Positions 43,549-52,390 of a stretch of 64,000 bases of DNA are shown here, in pieces. Position numbers and translations under genes: made by a program. The stretch comes from an uncultured Collinsella sp. GTDB taxonomy: Bacteria; Actinomycetota; Coriobacteriia; Coriobacteriales; Coriobacteriaceae. The first letter of the stretch is position 1. Every line of letters starts with the position of its first letter. The stretch spans positions 19,329-83,328 of the forward strand of contig CAUFMB010000001.1 of the NCBI GenBank assembly GCA_959026535.1. The letters are read 5' to 3'. A model generated the notes under the pieces. That model made no database searches, had not been told where the DNA came from, and worked only from the letters and a program-made list of their open reading frames with translations.

Positions 43549-43577
43549 TTGACCACGAACAGCCGTTCGTTTATTAT
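43549..43577 (+). promoter_or_regulatory. recA promoter with LexA (SOS) box in the spacer
   Basis: TTGACC (43549-43554), a 17-base spacer and TATTAT (43572-43577) form a standard promoter. The spacer contains CGAACAGCCGTTCG at 43556-43569, a perfect GAAC-N4-GTTC palindrome of the Gram-positive LexA type, so LexA binding would block RNA polymerase directly. Confidence 0.88.
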
Positions 43578-43607
43578 CGATGCAGGTTGTTAAGAGGAGG
43601 GCTATTC

Positions 43608-44756
43608 ATGGCCAAGAATTCAGGTCCCGTACGTACCGTTCATGCTCGCACGACGGGTAAAGAGCGCGATGAGATGATCGCCACCACCAAGGCCGAGATC
43701 GAGAAGAAATTCGGCCAGGGTTCCATCATGAGGTACGGCGACGGTGGCCCCGAGCTCGAGGTCGAGGCCATTCCCACGGGCGCCCTGGCCCTCGATGCCG
43801 CGCTGGGTATCGGCGGCGTGCCGCGCGGCCGTATCGTCGAGATTTACGGTCCTGAGTCCTCCGGTAAGACGACGCTTTCGCTCGAGATCCTGGCCGAGGC
43901 CCAGGCAATGGGTGGCGTTGTGGCATTTATCGATGCCGAGCACGCGCTTGATCCCACGTATGCCGCGCGCATCGGTGTGGATATCGACGAGGTGCTCATT
44001 TCCCAGCCCGATACGGGCGAGCAGGCGCTCGAGATTGTTGACATGCTCGTGCGTTCCGGCGCCATCGATGCCATCGTCGTCGACTCCGTCGCCGCGCTGA
44101 CCCCGCGTGCCGAGATCGAGGGAGAAATCGGCGACACTACGGTTGGTCTTCAGGCTCGCCTGATGAGCCAGGCGCTCCGCAAGCTCGCCGGCTCGCTGTC
44201 CAAGTCCAACACGACGTGCATCTTCATTAACCAGCTGCGTGAGAAGATCGGCGTCATGTTCGGCAACCCCGAGACCACGACGGGCGGCCGCGCCCTTAAG
44301 TTCTTCTCTTCGGTACGTATCGATATTCGCCGCATCGACAGCATTAAGCTTAAGGACGAGGTTATCGGTAACCGCGTGCGCGCCAAGGTCGTTAAGAACA
44401 AGGTGGCGGCTCCGTTCCGATCTGCTGAGTTCGACATCATGTACGGTACGGGCATCTCTAAGGAGGGCTCGATTCTGGACATGGCTGTCGAGTGCGGTAT
44501 CTGCAAGAAGATGGGCTCCTGGTTTGCCTATGGCGAGGACAAGCTCGGCAACGGTCGCGAGGCCGCCAAGGCGTTCCTGCGCGAACACCCCGATTGTGCC
44601 GACGAGATTGAGCATAAGGTCCGCCTTGCCTGCGGGCTTGAGTTTGATGACGATGCTCCGTCCGAGGTCGAGCTGACCGATCAGCCTGCGCCTGAGGAGT
44701 TTGACGAGCTTTACGCCATCGATGGTTCCGCCATGCTCGATGATGACGACGAGTAG
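43608..44756 (+). CDS. recA: Recombinase RecA
   Basis: RecA forms filaments on single-stranded DNA for recombination and triggers LexA self-cleavage. The 382-residue protein has Walker [10 protein letters not shown] at about 81-89, the MAW region, Walker [11 protein letters not shown], loop L2 ([20 protein letters not shown]) and an acidic C-terminus (AMLDDDDE). The start follows AAGAGGAGGG. It is under an SOS box (43556-43569) and followed 11 bases later by its modulator recX. Confidence 0.98.
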   Translation: MAKNSGPVRTVHARTTGKERDEMIATTKAEIEKKFGQGSIMRYGDGGPELEVEAIPTGALALDAALGIGGVPRGRIVEIYGPESSGKTTLSLEILAEAQAMGGVVAFIDAEHALDPTYAARIGVDIDEVLISQPDTGEQALEIVDMLVRSGAIDAIVVDSVAALTPRAEIEGEIGDTTVGLQARLMSQALRKLAGSLSKSNTTCIFINQLREKIGVMFGNPETTTGGRALKFFSSVRIDIRRIDSIKLKDEVIGNRVRAKVVKNKVAAPFRSAEFDIMYGTGISKEGSILDMAVECGICKKMGSWFAYGEDKLGNGREAAKAFLREHPDCADEIEHKVRLACGLEFDDDAPSEVELTDQPAPEEFDELYAIDGSAMLDDDDE

Positions 44757-44767
44757 CGGTTACGCTC

Positions 44768-45460
44768 ATGTCGTATACGGTGACCGAGGCCACGGTCGTC
44801 TTTCCCGATAAGAAGGCGGCCTCCTCGTTCTCGAGCGGGTATGCGTCCAAAAAGCCTTGCGCACATATCGATTGTGAGCTTGAGGGCGGTTTTGAGCGGT
44901 CCATTTGGATTCCCGTGCGGGTCGCGCGGCTGTATGTCAAAAACCGCCCCGATCTTCCCTGTGATTGGGACAACTTTCGTGAGGCGGTGCAGCTCATCGA
45001 GCGTAAATGTGCACTTACCATGGTGACCGAGATGCTATCGCGCCGCGACCATGCGACGGGTGAGGTCCGTGACAAGCTGGCTCGCTACGGCTTTCACCAG
45101 CCCGCGATCGATTTCGCCGTCGAGCGCGCCACCGAGTATCGCTTTTTAGACGACAACCGCTTTTGCTCGTACTTTATCGAGGAGCGCAAGCGGCGCGGTT
45201 GGGGACAGCGCAAAATCGAGACCGAGCTCAAGCGCCGTCATGTCGTGCTCGATGACATTCCCGGTTATCCCGAGGATTATTTTGCCGTCGAAGACGATTT
45301 GGCGCGTGCGTCAGCCCTGCTCGCCAAGCGGCGTGTTCCAGAGACGCGCGGATTCGAAAAACTGGTTCGGTTTTTGATGGGCAAGGGCTTCTCGTATCAC
45401 ATCGCCGCCGATGCCGTTAAGGCACGTCTCGATGCCGAACGCGAGGAATGTGCGGTTTAG
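44768..45460 (+). CDS. recX: Regulatory protein RecX
   Basis: RecX binds RecA filaments and limits them. The 230-residue protein has an unusual N-terminal 75 residues (VTEATVVFPDKKAASSFSSG) before the RecX helical repeats: ALTMVTEMLSRRDHATGEVR, then FLDDNRFCSYFIEERKRRGW with GQRKIETELKRRHV, and a third, weaker repeat at the C-terminus (FEKLVRFLMGKGFSY). Position right after recA supports the call. Confidence 0.88.
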   Translation: MSYTVTEATVVFPDKKAASSFSSGYASKKPCAHIDCELEGGFERSIWIPVRVARLYVKNRPDLPCDWDNFREAVQLIERKCALTMVTEMLSRRDHATGEVRDKLARYGFHQPAIDFAVERATEYRFLDDNRFCSYFIEERKRRGWGQRKIETELKRRHVVLDDIPGYPEDYFAVEDDLARASALLAKRRVPETRGFEKLVRFLMGKGFSYHIAADAVKARLDAEREECAV

Positions 45461-45717
45461 GCGTATGCGTTTTGTGACCCTGCCGTTCACCGCGTTTTAG
45501 CCGCCGTGCCGGGGCCATTTATTTGACAGTTGTTGTGGTTCAACGTACGATAAACACTGTCATTTGCTTTGTGATATGTGCTCATCTGTGATGAGTTTGT
45601 TTATATGTTTATCTGTATCCGACCCGCATAAGCTGCGCCCATATTACTCAAATGTCGCGAGCCGTTCGTAAGGACGGTTCGCTTTGTTGTGTAACGAATC
45701 CATAAAAAGGAGTGAGC
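45461..45717 (+). promoter_or_regulatory. rny upstream region: promoter, flanking dyad and leader hairpin
   Basis: TTGACA at 45523-45528, a 17-base spacer and TACGAT at 45546-45551 form a good promoter. TGACAGT (45524-45530) and ACTGTCA (45556-45562) are inverted repeats bracketing it, an operator-like layout. A stem at 45657-45682 (GCGAGCCGT with ACGGTTCGC) lies in the leader. Confidence 0.6.
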
Positions 45718-47268
45718 ATGCCTATCATCGCAGCGCTCGTTGGCATCGTTTTGGGTGCCATCGCCGCCATTGCCTACATGCGCACCGCCAAGCAGGGTAG
45801 TCTTCACGAGGCCGACGAAAAGATCCAGTCGGCACACGCGCAGGCTGAGTCCCTGATCGGTGATGCTAAGCGTCAGGCCGAGACCCTCAAAAAAGAGGCT
45901 CTGCTCGAGGCTAAAGAGGAGATCATCAAGAACAAGCAGGCCGCCGAGGCCGAGGATAAGCAGCGTAAGAGCGAGATTCGTACGCTCGAGAACCGTGTGA
46001 TGCAGCGCGAGGAGTCCCTCGATCGCCGAAACGACGCTCTCGACAAGCGTGAGCACCAGCTGTCCAGCCAGGCCGGTCAGGTCGAGAAGCGCTCCCGCGA
46101 GCTCGAGGAGCTCTGCGCCAAGGAGACCTCTGAGCTCGAGCGTATCGCCGACCTGACCCGCGAGGACGCCCACAAGGAGCTCCTCGATAAGGTTCGCGGC
46201 GAGGTCACCCACGAGGCTGCCACGATCATTCGCGAGTCCGAGCAGCAGGTTCGCGCCGAGTGCCACAAGACCGCCCAGGAGATTCTGTCCCTGGCAATTC
46301 AGCGCTGCGCTGCCGACCACACAGCCGAGGTCACCGTTACCTCCGTGCACATTCCCTCTGATGACCTCAAGGGCCGTATCATCGGTCGCGAGGGTCGCAA
46401 CATCCGGACCTTCGAGCAGGTTTCCGGCGTCAACCTCGTGATCGACGACACGCCCGAGACTGTCGTTCTTTCGAGCTTCGACCCGGTCCGTCGTGAGACC
46501 GCCCGTGTTGCCCTCGAGAACCTCATCGCCGACGGCCGCATTCACCCCGCCCGCATCGAGGAGATGTATCACAAGGCTGCCGACCTGGTTCAGCAGCGCG
46601 TGCGCGAGGCTGGCGAGCAGGCTGCCTTCGATACCGGCATCCACGACCTGCATCCCGAGATCGTCAAGACCCTTGGTGCCCTGCGCTACCGTACCTCGTT
46701 TGGTCAGAACGTGCTTCAGCACTCCCTCGAAGTCTCTTACCTGTGCGGCGTGATGGCTTCCGAGCTTGGCCTGGACGTTGTGACCGCCAAGCGCGCCGGC
46801 CTGCTGCACGACCTGGGCAAGGCAATCGACCATGACGTCGAGGGCCCGCATGCCGTCATCGGCGCCGAGCTTGCCCGCCGTTATGGCGAGAAGCCCGTTA
46901 TCGTCCACGCTATCGAGGCTCACCATGCCGACGTCGACCCCAACACGGTGCTCGATGTCCTGGTACAGGCCGCCGATGCTGTCTCTGCCTCTCGCCCCGG
47001 TGCCCGTCGCGAGTCTGCCGAGAACTACATCAAGCGTCTTGAGAAGCTCGAGGAGATCGCCAACTCCCATGACGGCGTCGAGCGTACCTATGCCATGCAG
47101 GCTGGTCGCGAGGTCCACGTCATGGTTCAGCCGGACAAGATTTCCGATGCCCAGTCCACGGTTCTGGCTCACGATATCGCCCATCAGATCGAGGAAGAGA
47201 TGGAGTATCCCGGTCAGGTGCGCGTCGTCGTGATTCGCGAGAGCCGCGCTGTCGATATCGCTAAATAA
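45718..47268 (+). CDS. rny: Ribonuclease Y
   Basis: A membrane-anchored endoribonuclease that starts mRNA decay. The 516-residue protein has an N-terminal membrane segment ([19 protein letters not shown]), a long coiled coil (about 25-200, rich in Glu/Lys/Gln), a KH domain ([20 protein letters not shown]) and an HD domain with His-Asp at 364-365 ([12 protein letters not shown]) and [13 protein letters not shown] 45718 is preceded by AAAGGAG. The GHKL ATPase gene begins two bases after its stop. Confidence 0.96.
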   Translation: MPIIAALVGIVLGAIAAIAYMRTAKQGSLHEADEKIQSAHAQAESLIGDAKRQAETLKKEALLEAKEEIIKNKQAAEAEDKQRKSEIRTLENRVMQREESLDRRNDALDKREHQLSSQAGQVEKRSRELEELCAKETSELERIADLTREDAHKELLDKVRGEVTHEAATIIRESEQQVRAECHKTAQEILSLAIQRCAADHTAEVTVTSVHIPSDDLKGRIIGREGRNIRTFEQVSGVNLVIDDTPETVVLSSFDPVRRETARVALENLIADGRIHPARIEEMYHKAADLVQQRVREAGEQAAFDTGIHDLHPEIVKTLGALRYRTSFGQNVLQHSLEVSYLCGVMASELGLDVVTAKRAGLLHDLGKAIDHDVEGPHAVIGAELARRYGEKPVIVHAIEAHHADVDPNTVLDVLVQAADAVSASRPGARRESAENYIKRLEKLEEIANSHDGVERTYAMQAGREVHVMVQPDKISDAQSTVLAHDIAHQIEEEMEYPGQVRVVVIRESRAVDIAK

Positions 47269-47269
47269 C

Positions 47270-48355
47270 ATGAGCGACGCGAACGAGCTCATCTCATTTA
47301 TCGCGTCGATGTCGGGGGAGGGCAACCTTCGCGTCGAGGAGAACCTTGGCGAGGGGTATGTCCGCCTCCGCGTTTCGGAGGCCGAGCGGCGCCAGGCAAA
47401 GCACGACATTCAGCATGTCGAGGATATCGTCATCGAAATGCTCCGTAATGCTCGCGATGCCGGCGCCGACAAGGTCTATCTCGCCACGAACAAGGAAGAT
47501 GGCGTCCGCACGCTTGTCTTTCTGGATAACGGCTCGGGTGTTCCGCAGGATATGCAAGAGCGAATCTTCGATGCTCGCGTTACCTCAAAGCTCGAGAGCA
47601 TGAAGATGGACCGTTGGGGCGTTCACGGTCGTGGCATGGCATTGTTTTCGATCAAGCAGAACGCCGACGAGGCCCGCGTGGTCACGTCCGGTGTCGATCT
47701 TGGCTCAGCCTTTAAGGTGAGCGTTGCGTCTGACCGCCTCAGTGAGCGTGCCGATCAGTCCAGCTGGCCCCAGGCCGTCAAGGATGAGGACGGGCGTTAT
47801 GTCTGCGCTCGCGGTCCGCATAATATTATTCGCGCTGCTTGTGAGTTTGCGCTCGAGGAGTTGCGTGGTTGCGATGTCTATCTTGGTTCTCCGTCTGAGA
47901 TTGCCGCGACCCTTTATGCTCAGGCGTCAAGTCGGCTCGATACTTCGCGTCTCCTGTTCATTGATGACGAGAGCGAGCTTCCGGTTGTCGATCGTTTAGG
48001 CCTTGCCTCTGATGCCGAGGATTTTATCCGTATCTGTTCAGGTTTGGGTCTTGAGATGTCCGAGCGCACGGCCCATCGCATTTTGGCAGGGCAGATTAAG
48101 CCCGTTCGCGGTGTGACCGCGCGTCTGCTGCGCGAGCGTGATTCGTCCTCGCATGCGCCGGCTCCTGTCGATCTCGCGAAGGATCGTCGCGGGCTACGTA
48201 TTGCCAAGGATGACATGGCACAGTTTTCGCGTGCTGTGGAGCGCGACTTTAATGACCTTGCTGCCCGGTACTATCTCAACCTTTGCGGCGACCCAAAGAT
48301 TCGTGTTTCGCGTGATCGAATCACTGTGACCTTTGATCTTGCTAAAGAGGAATAG
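47270..48355 (+). CDS. MutL/Hsp90-type GHKL ATPase of unknown function
   Basis: A 361-residue protein with the Bergerat ATP-binding fold. The N-box VIEMLRNARDAGADKV carries Glu56 and Asn60 with the same E-x3-N spacing as the catalytic Glu and Asn of MutL, followed by FLDNGSGVP (86-92), ARVTSKLESM (102-111) and GVHGRGMALFSI (117-128), which parallel the MutL motifs DNGxGI, A-R-x-TSK and GFRGEAL. No MutL endonuclease domain, histidine-kinase H-box or membrane segment is seen. The remaining 230 residues are not recognised. It is one base after rny and 75 bases before spoVS, where B. subtilis has ymdB. Probably RNA decay- or regulation-linked by context only. Confidence 0.7.
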   Translation: MSDANELISFIASMSGEGNLRVEENLGEGYVRLRVSEAERRQAKHDIQHVEDIVIEMLRNARDAGADKVYLATNKEDGVRTLVFLDNGSGVPQDMQERIFDARVTSKLESMKMDRWGVHGRGMALFSIKQNADEARVVTSGVDLGSAFKVSVASDRLSERADQSSWPQAVKDEDGRYVCARGPHNIIRAACEFALEELRGCDVYLGSPSEIAATLYAQASSRLDTSRLLFIDDESELPVVDRLGLASDAEDFIRICSGLGLEMSERTAHRILAGQIKPVRGVTARLLRERDSSSHAPAPVDLAKDRRGLRIAKDDMAQFSRAVERDFNDLAARYYLNLCGDPKIRVSRDRITVTFDLAKEE

Positions 48356-48361
48356 TGCCTT

Positions 48362-48429
48362 TACCGAGTCCACTCGGTACGATACAGTTATTGCAGTTAA
48401 AACGTACTTTTAAACGCAGGAGTTTCTTC
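48362..48429 (+). promoter_or_regulatory. spoVS upstream region with short hairpin
   Basis: ACCGAG-TCCA-CTCGGT at 48363-48378 is a perfect small hairpin just after the ATPase gene, followed by GATACAGTTATT (TACAGT as a possible -10). GCAGGAG precedes the spoVS start. It may be an internal promoter or operator; evidence is thin. Confidence 0.35.
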
Positions 48430-48747
48430 ATGGATTGCCTGAAGGTATCAAGCAAATCATCGCCCGCGTCCGTTGCCGGCGCCATCGCCGGCATGGTCAA
48501 GGATGGTGTACCCGTCAACATCCAGTGTGTCGGCGCCGGTGCTGTTAACCAGGCCATTAAGGCCGTTGCTATCGCGCGCGGTTTTTTGATTCCAACTGGT
48601 TTTGATATTTCCTGCGCGCCCGTGTTCTCCGACATCCTCATTAACGGGGAGTCGCGCACGGCCATCCGCCTTTCTATCTACGTTCACCAGATCTATCGAG
48701 CTGCTATGGATAACGTCGTCATGGATGACGTTAAGCCTGTGGCATAG
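48430..48747 (+). CDS. spoVS: Stage V sporulation protein S family protein
   Basis: A 105-residue SpoVS protein, an Alba-like small fold expected to bind nucleic acid. It shows MDCLKVSSKSSPASVAGAIA, VQ-type core NIQCVGAGAVNQAIKAVAIA and GESRTAIRLSIY. In Bacillus it affects sporulation, but it is conserved in non-spore-formers including Coriobacteriia, where its role is unknown. Start chosen at ATG 48430 after GCAGGAG. Neighbours rny and miaB match the Firmicutes order. Confidence 0.92.
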   Translation: MDCLKVSSKSSPASVAGAIAGMVKDGVPVNIQCVGAGAVNQAIKAVAIARGFLIPTGFDISCAPVFSDILINGESRTAIRLSIYVHQIYRAAMDNVVMDDVKPVA

Positions 48748-48786
48748 CTTCTGCTTGCCTCGTTTCGCTCCCCATCGTTAGGACTT

Positions 48787-50163
48787 ATGCACATGGATCA
48801 GCGTTCCGTACGCGATATTCTTGCCGGTAAAACCTACTTTATCCGCACCTTTGGCTGCCAGATGAATCAGCACGACTCCGAACGTGTGAGCGGTCTGCTC
48901 GATTCGTATGGTTGCCTCATGGCGCTCGATCCCGAGCATGCCGATATCGTTGTCTTCATGACATGCTGTGTGCGCGAGGCCGCCGATACTCGCCTGTACG
49001 GTCAGTGCAATTCCTGCAAAAGCCTGCCACCTTCGCCTTCGGGCAAGCGCGTGGTTGCCGTGGGCGGCTGTATCGCGCAGCGTGATGGCGAGGGCCTGCT
49101 CACCAACGTCGATAACGTCAATGTCATCTTTGGCACGCATTCCATCGCACATGTGGCCGAGCTCATTGCTGAGGCGTTCCTTGACGGCAAGCGTCATATC
49201 CGCACCAATGAGCATGAGGATACGGATGCTATGAGCATGCCGTGGCATCGCGAGACCCAGTATCACGCCTGGGTGCCCATCATGACGGGCTGCAATAATT
49301 TCTGCACCTACTGCATCGTGCCGTACGTGCGCGGTCGCGAAAAGAGCCGCCCCTTCGAGGAAATTGTCGACGAGGTGACCGGTTTGGTGCGCCAGGGCGT
49401 GCGTGAGATTACGCTGCTGGGCCAAAACGTTAACTCATATGGTCGCGATCTGTTTGGCAAGCCGCGCTTTGCCGACTTGCTGCGCGCCGTGGGCGATACG
49501 GGCGTGGAGCGCATTTTCTTTACGTCTTCGCATCCCAAGGACCTGCTGCCCGAGACTATCGACGCCATGGCCGAGACGCCTGCCGTTATGCCGCAGCTGC
49601 ACCTGGCCGTGCAGTCAGGTTCGACGCGGATCCTCAAAGAGATGAATCGCCGTTATACACGCGAGGACTATCTGGGCCTGGTCGATCGCATTCGCAACCG
49701 TATGCCCGATATCGCACTCTCGACCGACATCATCGTTGGCTTCCCGGGCGAGACTGAAGAGGACTTTGAGCAGACGCTCTCACTTGCCGAGACGGTCCGC
49801 TATGCTCAGGCCTATACCTTCATCTATTCCAAGCGCGCCGGTACCCCGGCCGCAGAGATTGATGATCCTACGCCGCATGAGGTTATTCTCGAGCGTTTCA
49901 ACCGCCTGGTTAAGGTTATCGAGACCACGGCACACGAGTATAACCAGGGTGAGCTTCATACTGTGGTGCCGGCGCTCATTGAGGGAACGAGCAAAAAGAA
50001 TGACGCGGTGCTACTGGGCAAGAGTCCCAAGAATCAGACCGTGCATGCGCCTATCCCCGAGGGTTACAGCATCGATCAGCTTGTTGGCAAGATCGTTGAT
50101 GTTGACGTTGATGTTGCCAAGACCTGGTATTTGTCCGGCTCCGTTGTGGGCGAGCCGCGCTAA
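48787..50163 (+). CDS. miaB: tRNA-2-methylthio-N6-dimethylallyladenosine synthase MiaB
   Basis: MiaB methylthiolates i6A37 in tRNA. The 458-residue protein has N-terminal cysteines in RTFGCQMNQHDSERV, MTCCVREAAD and VGGCIAQ, the radical SAM motif GCNNFCTYCIVPYVRG, QNVNSYG and a C-terminal TRAM domain. FGCQMN marks MiaB. Start may be ATG 48787 or 48793; the ribosome site is weak. The TAA overlaps the miaA ATG, so the two enzymes acting successively on A37 are translationally coupled. Confidence 0.95.
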   Translation: MHMDQRSVRDILAGKTYFIRTFGCQMNQHDSERVSGLLDSYGCLMALDPEHADIVVFMTCCVREAADTRLYGQCNSCKSLPPSPSGKRVVAVGGCIAQRDGEGLLTNVDNVNVIFGTHSIAHVAELIAEAFLDGKRHIRTNEHEDTDAMSMPWHRETQYHAWVPIMTGCNNFCTYCIVPYVRGREKSRPFEEIVDEVTGLVRQGVREITLLGQNVNSYGRDLFGKPRFADLLRAVGDTGVERIFFTSSHPKDLLPETIDAMAETPAVMPQLHLAVQSGSTRILKEMNRRYTREDYLGLVDRIRNRMPDIALSTDIIVGFPGETEEDFEQTLSLAETVRYAQAYTFIYSKRAGTPAAEIDDPTPHEVILERFNRLVKVIETTAHEYNQGELHTVVPALIEGTSKKNDAVLLGKSPKNQTVHAPIPEGYSIDQLVGKIVDVDVDVAKTWYLSGSVVGEPR

Positions 50164-51101
50164 TGGTTTCTTCCGGGGCAGGTCTTTCCGCCGTTGCGAT
50201 CGTCGGTCCGACGGCGGTTGGTAAGAGTGATGTTGCCGACCGTTTGGCCGCTCGTCTTTCGTCCGAAGTGCTGTCGTGCGATGCGATGCAAATCTATCGC
50301 GGCATGGACATCGGTACCGCAAAGATGACGCCCGATGAGTGTACGGCGCCGCTGCGTCTCGTCGACATTGTAGATCCGGGTGTGGCATATTCTGCTGCGC
50401 TTTATCAGGCTGACGCTCGCGCGCATGTTGAACGTCTCCTTGGTTCGGGTTGCCTGCCGGTTTTTTGCGGAGGTACGGGGCTGTATCTCAAGGCCGCCCT
50501 CGATGAGATGGACTTTCCCTCGGGTGAACTTGAGGACGATCGTCGTGCGGGCTATCAGGAGCTTGCCGAGCGTATTGGCGAGGAAGAACTGCATGCCCTG
50601 CTTGCCGAGCGCGACCCAGAATCGGCTGCTGTTATTCATCCCCATAACGTGCGCCGTGTGATTCGTGCGCTCGAGATGCATGATGATGGTATCTCCTATG
50701 CACAGCAAAAAAGTCAGTTTAGTGTTCCGCGCGAGCATTATCATGCTCTATGGTTTGGTCTGACGCGTAATCGCGAGGTGCTCTACGAGCGCATTAACCT
50801 GCGTGTCGATCTGATGTTTGAACAGGGTCTTGTTGATGAGGTTCGCGGTCTTATGGACCAGGGGCTGGGAGATGCCCTGACTTCGATGCAGGCAATTGGC
50901 TATAAAGAGATCATTGATGCTTTCAATGGCGTGATTTCTATGGATGAGGCTCGCGAACTCATCAAGATGCGTTCGCGTCGCTATGCCAAACGTCAGCTTT
51001 CGTGGTTTAAGCGCGATGACCGTATCGTGTGGTTTGATATGGACGAGTTTACGATCGATGAGGTCGTTGAGGACATCCTGCATCGTATTGAGGCTGCCTA
51101 A
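50163..51101 (+). CDS. miaA: tRNA dimethylallyltransferase MiaA
   Basis: MiaA adds the dimethylallyl group to A37 of tRNAs reading UNN codons, making the MiaB substrate. The 312-residue protein has P-loop IVGPTAVGKSDVA at about 13-25, DAMQIYRGMDIGTAK, GGTGLYLKA and the C-terminal AIGYKEIIDA and RRYAKRQLSWFKRD segments. Start and stop overlap the adjacent genes (TAATG on both sides). Confidence 0.96.
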   Translation: MVSSGAGLSAVAIVGPTAVGKSDVADRLAARLSSEVLSCDAMQIYRGMDIGTAKMTPDECTAPLRLVDIVDPGVAYSAALYQADARAHVERLLGSGCLPVFCGGTGLYLKAALDEMDFPSGELEDDRRAGYQELAERIGEEELHALLAERDPESAAVIHPHNVRRVIRALEMHDDGISYAQQKSQFSVPREHYHALWFGLTRNREVLYERINLRVDLMFEQGLVDEVRGLMDQGLGDALTSMQAIGYKEIIDAFNGVISMDEARELIKMRSRRYAKRQLSWFKRDDRIVWFDMDEFTIDEVVEDILHRIEAA

Positions 51102-52390
51102 TGGCCCGTTTCCCCCTTGTTCCCACGGCACCCGAGCCCGAGCGTGCCATTTTAGTTGGTGTTGAGTGGCGCGACAATGCATGGCCGCTCGATCGTTCGC
51201 TTGACGAGCTTGAGCGCCTGGCCCATACGGCTGGCGCCCAGTGCGTGGCGCGTTTGTCACAGCGTCTGGTTAAGCCGTATCCAAAATCGTTTATCGGTTC
51301 CGGTAAGGTTGAGGAGCTTTGCGGGCTCGTGCATCGTATGGATGTCGATGTTGTTATCTTCGACGACGATTTATCGCCCTCGCAGCAATCCTATTTGGAG
51401 AAAGCCGTGGGCGAGCCGGTAAAGATTATCGATCGTACAGCACTGATCCTGGATATCTTTGGCCTGCATGCTCAGACGCGTGAGGGACGCCTACAGGTAC
51501 AGCTGGCGCAGCTTCAATATCTGTTGCCTCGTCTGCGCGGTATGTGGAGCCATCTTGCCAAGGAGCAGACGCGCGGCGGCATCGGTTCACGCTTTGGTCA
51601 GGGCGAAAGTCAGCTCGAGGTCGACCGTCGCCTCATTCGTAATAAGATCGCTGCGCTTCGTCGTGAGCTCAAGCAGGTTGAACAGCGTCGCGATGTCCAG
51701 TCCAAGAGCCGCATTGAGTCACCGGCGTTTCGCGTCGCGTTAGCCGGTTATACCAATGCCGGTAAATCGACGTTGCTTAATCGCCTGACCGGCTCTACGG
51801 TACTTTCGCAGGACAAGCTGTTTGCTACGCTCGACCCGACGACGCGTTCGTATCGCCTGCCCGGCGGTCGCGGCATGACGATTACCGATACCGTTGGCTT
51901 TATTCAAAAGCTACCGCATGGTCTCGTTGATGCCTTTAAGTCCACGCTGTCTGAGGTTCTTGGTGCCGATCTGATCCTTAAAGTTGTGGATGCCTCTGAC
52001 GAGGACTACGAGCGCCAGCTCGAGGCAGTCGATCGCGTTCTTGACGAGATCGGTGCCGGCGAGCGTTTGACGCTTACGGTGTTCAATAAAATCGATCTTC
52101 TCGATAGCGTTGATCGATTGAGTTTCCGTCGTCGCTATCCCGAGGCCGTGCTGTTCTCGGCCCAGACGGGCGAGGGACTCGATGATCTCGTCGACCGTAT
52201 TGCTCGTGAGGCGGCTGCCACCGATGTGTTGCTCTCCGCTGATATCCCGTATCGCGAGGGCGCCCTCATCACGCTGGTGCATGAGCAGGGAACCCTTTTG
52301 CACGAGGAATATCTTGAGGACGGCGTTCGTATTGTGGCGAAACTGCCGGCTCGTATTGCACCTCGCCTCGAGCGTTATCGCACCGAGTAG
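51101..52390 (+). CDS. hflX: GTPase HflX
   Basis: HflX splits stalled or hibernating 70S ribosomes. The 429-residue protein has the N-terminal glycine-rich HflX domain (IGSGKVEELCGL, then DDDLSPSQQSYLEKAVG, IDRTALILDIF), a helical segment with GGIGSRFGQGESQLEVDRR, and the G domain with GYTNAGKSTLLNRL, ATLDPTTRSY, DTVGFIQKLP and NKID. The start overlaps the miaA stop; the 3' end overlaps the convergent acyltransferase-like gene by 16 bases. Confidence 0.95.
   Translation: MARFPLVPTAPEPERAILVGVEWRDNAWPLDRSLDELERLAHTAGAQCVARLSQRLVKPYPKSFIGSGKVEELCGLVHRMDVDVVIFDDDLSPSQQSYLEKAVGEPVKIIDRTALILDIFGLHAQTREGRLQVQLAQLQYLLPRLRGMWSHLAKEQTRGGIGSRFGQGESQLEVDRRLIRNKIAALRRELKQVEQRRDVQSKSRIESPAFRVALAGYTNAGKSTLLNRLTGSTVLSQDKLFATLDPTTRSYRLPGGRGMTITDTVGFIQKLPHGLVDAFKSTLSEVLGADLILKVVDASDEDYERQLEAVDRVLDEIGAGERLTLTVFNKIDLLDSVDRLSFRRRYPEAVLFSAQTGEGLDDLVDRIAREAAATDVLLSADIPYREGALITLVHEQGTLLHEEYLEDGVRIVAKLPARIAPRLERYRTE

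Noticed and set aside
43384..43593. A 69-codon open frame upstream of recA
   Set aside because: It runs through the periodic GGTC array and the recA promoter and has no recognisable sequence; regulatory DNA explains the region better.
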